Shown: positions 61,276 through 64,000 of the stretch, piece by piece
How positions within the stretch are numbered: the stretch's first letter is position 1
Layout of the letters: every line of letters starts with the position of its first letter
NCBI GenBank assembly: GCA_965603365.1
Contig: CBFDCR010000004.1
Span: 1 to 64,000, forward strand
DNA from: JAHELQ01 sp965603365
GTDB taxonomy: Bacteria; Acidobacteriota; Aminicenantia; UBA2199
Direction: 5' to 3'
DNA: 64,000 bases
Notes under the pieces: model-generated
Database searches by the model: none
Seen by the model: only the letters and a program-made list of their open reading frames with translations
What the model was told of the DNA's origin: nothing
Made by a program: the position numbers and the translations under genes

Positions 61276-62493
61276 ATGAGCATTAGCCTGATTGGAAGAA
61301 CGATTAAGGAATCGGTCACCCTCAAGCTGAATGAGACGGCAGCAATCCTGAGAGCTAAGGGTGAACCGCTGATTCATTTGGGAGGCGGTGAACCCAAGAC
61401 CAGAGCGCCCATCGATGCCATCACCAGTGCCGCGGCATTGCTGAATTCCGGTGAGCTTCGTTACGCTCCGGCAGACGGGATTCCCGCTCTAAAACAGGCC
61501 ATTATCCGCTACACCGAAGAATATTACAACCGCAAGGCGGAACCGGAAAATGTGATCGCCTCCGGGGGCGCCAAGCAGGCCATCATGGTGGCTCTGCAGG
61601 CCATACTGGACCCCCAGGATGAAGTCATTTTCCCGGCACCCTATTGGGTCAGTTACCCCGAGATGGTAAAACTTTGCGGTGCAGTTCCGGTGCCGGTTTA
61701 TTCCGAAGACGGTACCTTTTATCCCCGGCTGCTGGATATCGAGAGGCATTATACCTCCTATACCAAGGCAGTGATCATTAATAGCCCCAATAACCCCACC
61801 GGTGCCCTATACCCGGAACAGTTTATTGCCGAAATCGTGGATTTCTGTGAAAAGAAGGGACTCTACCTGATCATGGATGATATCTATCACCGCCTGGTTT
61901 TTGGCGGCAAGAGGTGGGTGAATTGTTGGGAACACGCCAAAGACAAATCGGAAAACTCCAGACTAATCATCGTAAACGGGGTGTCCAAGCAGTATGCCAT
62001 GACCGGCTTCCGCATCGGCTGGGCCATCGCCAGCAAAAAATTAATCGAAGTGATGCGCAACATTCAAGGACATCAGACCTCTGGGCCATCCGTACTGCTG
62101 CAGCGGGCGGCCGTGGGGGCGATCAACGGCGTTCAATCTTGCGTGAATAGTTTACGTTTGACGTTGGAGAACAACTGCAAGGTGATGATGGAGCAGTTAA
62201 ACGCCTTCGACGGGGTCAATTCTACCAAACCGGACGGTACCTTCTATGTGTTTGCCGACTTCAATGTGTATGGAAAAGACTCGACGAAATTGGCCTTCTT
62301 CTTGCTGGACAAAGTCCGTGTTATCACCGTACCGGGTGTCGAATTCGGTCTGGATGGCTACCTGCGGCTCTCCACCTGCGGCTCCATCAAAGATATCACC
62401 GGAGGCATCGAACGGATGAAATGGGCACTGGATCCCAATTCGCCCAATGAATTGTACATTGGAGAACGTAAATTAGTGAGGGATTGGATATGA
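61276..62493 (+). CDS. Aspartate aminotransferase-type PLP enzyme
   Basis: 405-aa fold-type I aminotransferase. HLGGGEPKTRAPIDA, NSPNNPTGALY, DDIYHRLVF, the PLP lysine in VNGVSKQYAMTGFRIGW, and the C-terminal YLRLSTCGS arginine are seen. It overlaps pckA by 4 bp (ATGA), so they are translated together. With PckA the likely route is aspartate to oxaloacetate to PEP, which favours aspartate as substrate (inference). It is distinct in sequence from the aminotransferase at 16.8 kb. Confidence 0.9.
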   Translation: MSISLIGRTIKESVTLKLNETAAILRAKGEPLIHLGGGEPKTRAPIDAITSAAALLNSGELRYAPADGIPALKQAIIRYTEEYYNRKAEPENVIASGGAKQAIMVALQAILDPQDEVIFPAPYWVSYPEMVKLCGAVPVPVYSEDGTFYPRLLDIERHYTSYTKAVIINSPNNPTGALYPEQFIAEIVDFCEKKGLYLIMDDIYHRLVFGGKRWVNCWEHAKDKSENSRLIIVNGVSKQYAMTGFRIGWAIASKKLIEVMRNIQGHQTSGPSVLLQRAAVGAINGVQSCVNSLRLTLENNCKVMMEQLNAFDGVNSTKPDGTFYVFADFNVYGKDSTKLAFFLLDKVRVITVPGVEFGLDGYLRLSTCGSIKDITGGIERMKWALDPNSPNELYIGERKLVRDWI

Positions 62494-64000
62494 CAAAATA
62501 CCTTGAATTTGAAACACCGGCATTAAAGCATGCCACCGAGTTGGCAAGCGATTATAAACTGGCGAATCACGGGCTGGTTCACCTGGATTTCGTATTCTGG
62601 AACCTTCCGGAATCCGCATTGTACGAAGAGGCGGTTTTTCGGGGTGAAGGCAAAATCGTACACGGTGGTCCCTTCCTGGTAAATACCGGAAAATGGACGG
62701 CCCGGGCCGCCAACGAAAAATATTTTGTGCGGGAACCGTCTACCGAAGATAAAATCGACTGGGGGGAATACAACCGTCCCATGAGTCTGGAGAAGTTCAA
62801 CGGTATCCAGGGCCGGCTTCAGGCCTTTCTGCAAGGTGAAGAACTGTTTGTCCAGGATGTCTATGTAGGCGCCGACCCCAACTACCGCATGCCCATCCGC
62901 ATCATCACCGACAAAGCCTGGCAGAGTCTGTTTGCCCGCAACATGTTCATCACCACCAACAATCGTGATGAATTGAAGCGTTTCGTTCCGGAATTCACCC
63001 TGGTCGCCTCCCCCTCTTTCAAGGTGGACCCCAGGATCGACGGCACCAACAGCGAGACCGCCATCGTCATCGATTTTTCTAAGCGTTTGGCAATCGTGGC
63101 CAATTCCAGCTACGGCGGTGAGATCAAAAAGTCCATTTTCACCGTCATGAACTACCTGATGCCCCTCCAGGATGTGATGTCCATGCACTGTTCTGCCAAC
63201 GTCGGCGAAAAGGATGATGTGGCCCTGTTCTTCGGTCTCAGCGGCACCGGCAAGACCACCCTCTCCGCCGACCCCACCCGGAAACTGATTGGAGACGACG
63301 AACACGGCTGGAGCGACGAAGGGGTATTTAACTATGAGGGCGGCTGTTATGCCAAGGTGATCCGCCTGTCGGCAGAGAACGAGCCGGAGATCTATGCCTG
63401 TACCCGCCGGTTCGGTACGATTTTAGAAAATGTCGTATTCGACCCTGGCTCCCGAAAAATCGATCTGGACGACGACCATTTTACCGAAAACACCCGGGCC
63501 TCCTATCCATTAGAATTCATCCCCAATGCCATGGAAGAAAAAATGGCCCGATCACAGCCCAAAAATATCGTCTTCCTGACCTGCGATGCCCAAGGGGTTA
63601 TGCCTCCCATTGCCCGGCTGGACATGAACCAGGCGATTTACCACTTCGTCAGCGGCTACACTTCAAAAATCGCCGGCACCGAGATCGGTCTGGGCATCGA
63701 GCCGGAAATCACTTTCAGCGCCTGTTTCGGCGCCCCCTTCATGGTACACCATCCTTACCGCTACGCCGACCTGCTGCGACAGAAGGCCGAAAAAGTGGGG
63801 GCCAACGTCTGGCTGGTCAATACCGGCTGGGTGGGCGGCAAGTTTGGCGTGGGCAAACGCATCAGTATCCGCCACACCCGCAACATGCTGAACGCCGCCT
63901 TAGAGGGCAAACTGGACAACATCGAGTACCGCCAGGATAAACTCTTCGGCTTTGAAGTCCCCCGTACCTGCCCCGACGTACCGGAAGATGTATTTATCCC
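62490..64000 (+). CDS. pckA: ATP-dependent phosphoenolpyruvate carboxykinase (3' end cut by window)
   Basis: Open from ATG 62490 to the window end without a stop, 503 codons of an enzyme normally of about 525-540, so only the end is missing. FGLSGTGKTTLSAD (kinase-1a loop), GDDEHGWSDEGVFNYEGGCY (kinase-2 and Mn site), RFGTILENVVFDP and HTRNMLNAAL are present; the residue set is that of the ATP (not GTP) family. It converts oxaloacetate plus ATP to PEP and CO2, or the reverse when used fermentatively. Its ATG overlaps the aminotransferase stop by 4 bp. Confidence 0.95.
   Translation, partial: MTKYLEFETPALKHATELASDYKLANHGLVHLDFVFWNLPESALYEEAVFRGEGKIVHGGPFLVNTGKWTARAANEKYFVREPSTEDKIDWGEYNRPMSLEKFNGIQGRLQAFLQGEELFVQDVYVGADPNYRMPIRIITDKAWQSLFARNMFITTNNRDELKRFVPEFTLVASPSFKVDPRIDGTNSETAIVIDFSKRLAIVANSSYGGEIKKSIFTVMNYLMPLQDVMSMHCSANVGEKDDVALFFGLSGTGKTTLSADPTRKLIGDDEHGWSDEGVFNYEGGCYAKVIRLSAENEPEIYACTRRFGTILENVVFDPGSRKIDLDDDHFTENTRASYPLEFIPNAMEEKMARSQPKNIVFLTCDAQGVMPPIARLDMNQAIYHFVSGYTSKIAGTEIGLGIEPEITFSACFGAPFMVHHPYRYADLLRQKAEKVGANVWLVNTGWVGGKFGVGKRISIRHTRNMLNAALEGKLDNIEYRQDKLFGFEVPRTCPDVPEDVFI

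Overview
The window comes from a diderm, probably anaerobic, amino-acid-fermenting bacterium. A TonB protein, a DAP-type MurE and a full set of septation proteins indicate a Gram-negative envelope. An aldehyde:ferredoxin oxidoreductase, class II ribonucleotide reductase, alanine dehydrogenase, CoA-transferase and PEP carboxykinase indicate anaerobic amino-acid metabolism. The mix of gene types suggests an uncultured lineage of the Aminicenantes/Acidobacteriota or KSB1/Calditrichota sort, but sequence alone does not settle this. No tRNA, rRNA, CRISPR array or insertion sequence was seen.

Layout. 1-7.8 kb is an accessory region. It holds a truncated unknown gene, a 21-bp tandem array, a VapBC pair, a KAP-type NTPase, the housekeeping ftsK, a DUF559 endonuclease-like gene between inverted palindromic repeats, a HEPN/MNT pair bracketed by copies of a short repeat, and a remnant of an NtrC-type regulator. 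7.8-14.8 kb holds threonine dehydrogenase, a six-TM protein, a Sua5/YciO protein, ThiD, a secreted propeller-like protein and a radical SAM protein. 15-21.2 kb is a forward operon: AOR, aminotransferase, an unrecognised 414-aa protein, homoserine dehydrogenase and an SDR. A TonB protein follows. 22.2-27.2 kb makes surface-sugar precursors (UDP-glucuronate epimerase, UDP-glucose dehydrogenase, GlmS) and ends with a B3/B4-domain protein.

27.2-37.4 kb is a second accessory island, largely on the minus strand and visibly AT-rich from 28.6 kb. It contains a DUF6765-like protein, a SIR2-like protein with a four-TM partner (a candidate defence pair), two tandem secreted paralogues, an ABC permease fused to a degenerate ATPase, a SPASM radical SAM enzyme and a four-helix-bundle protein. 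37.4-40.5 kb holds tatA, a methyltransferase and lepA. 40.7-54.6 kb is a compact minus-strand dcw cluster (mraZ-ftsL-ftsI-murE-murF-murD-ftsW-murC-ftsQ-ftsA-ftsZ). It lacks rsmH, mraY and murG and is extended by hutI. 54.7-64 kb runs forward: nrdJ, a nucleotide-sugar dehydrogenase, alanine dehydrogenase, a CoA-transferase, an aminotransferase and pckA, which is cut by the window end.

The most unusual signal is a set of four intergenic tandem arrays (about 0.8-1.3, 27.25-27.54, 40.51-40.72 and 58.26-58.46 kb). All have a period of exactly 21 bp, but each has a different consensus. Three of the four lie between convergent genes. Units in two arrays are built around perfect dyads, and most units in three arrays carry an A- or T-rich stretch once per 21 bp (two helical turns).
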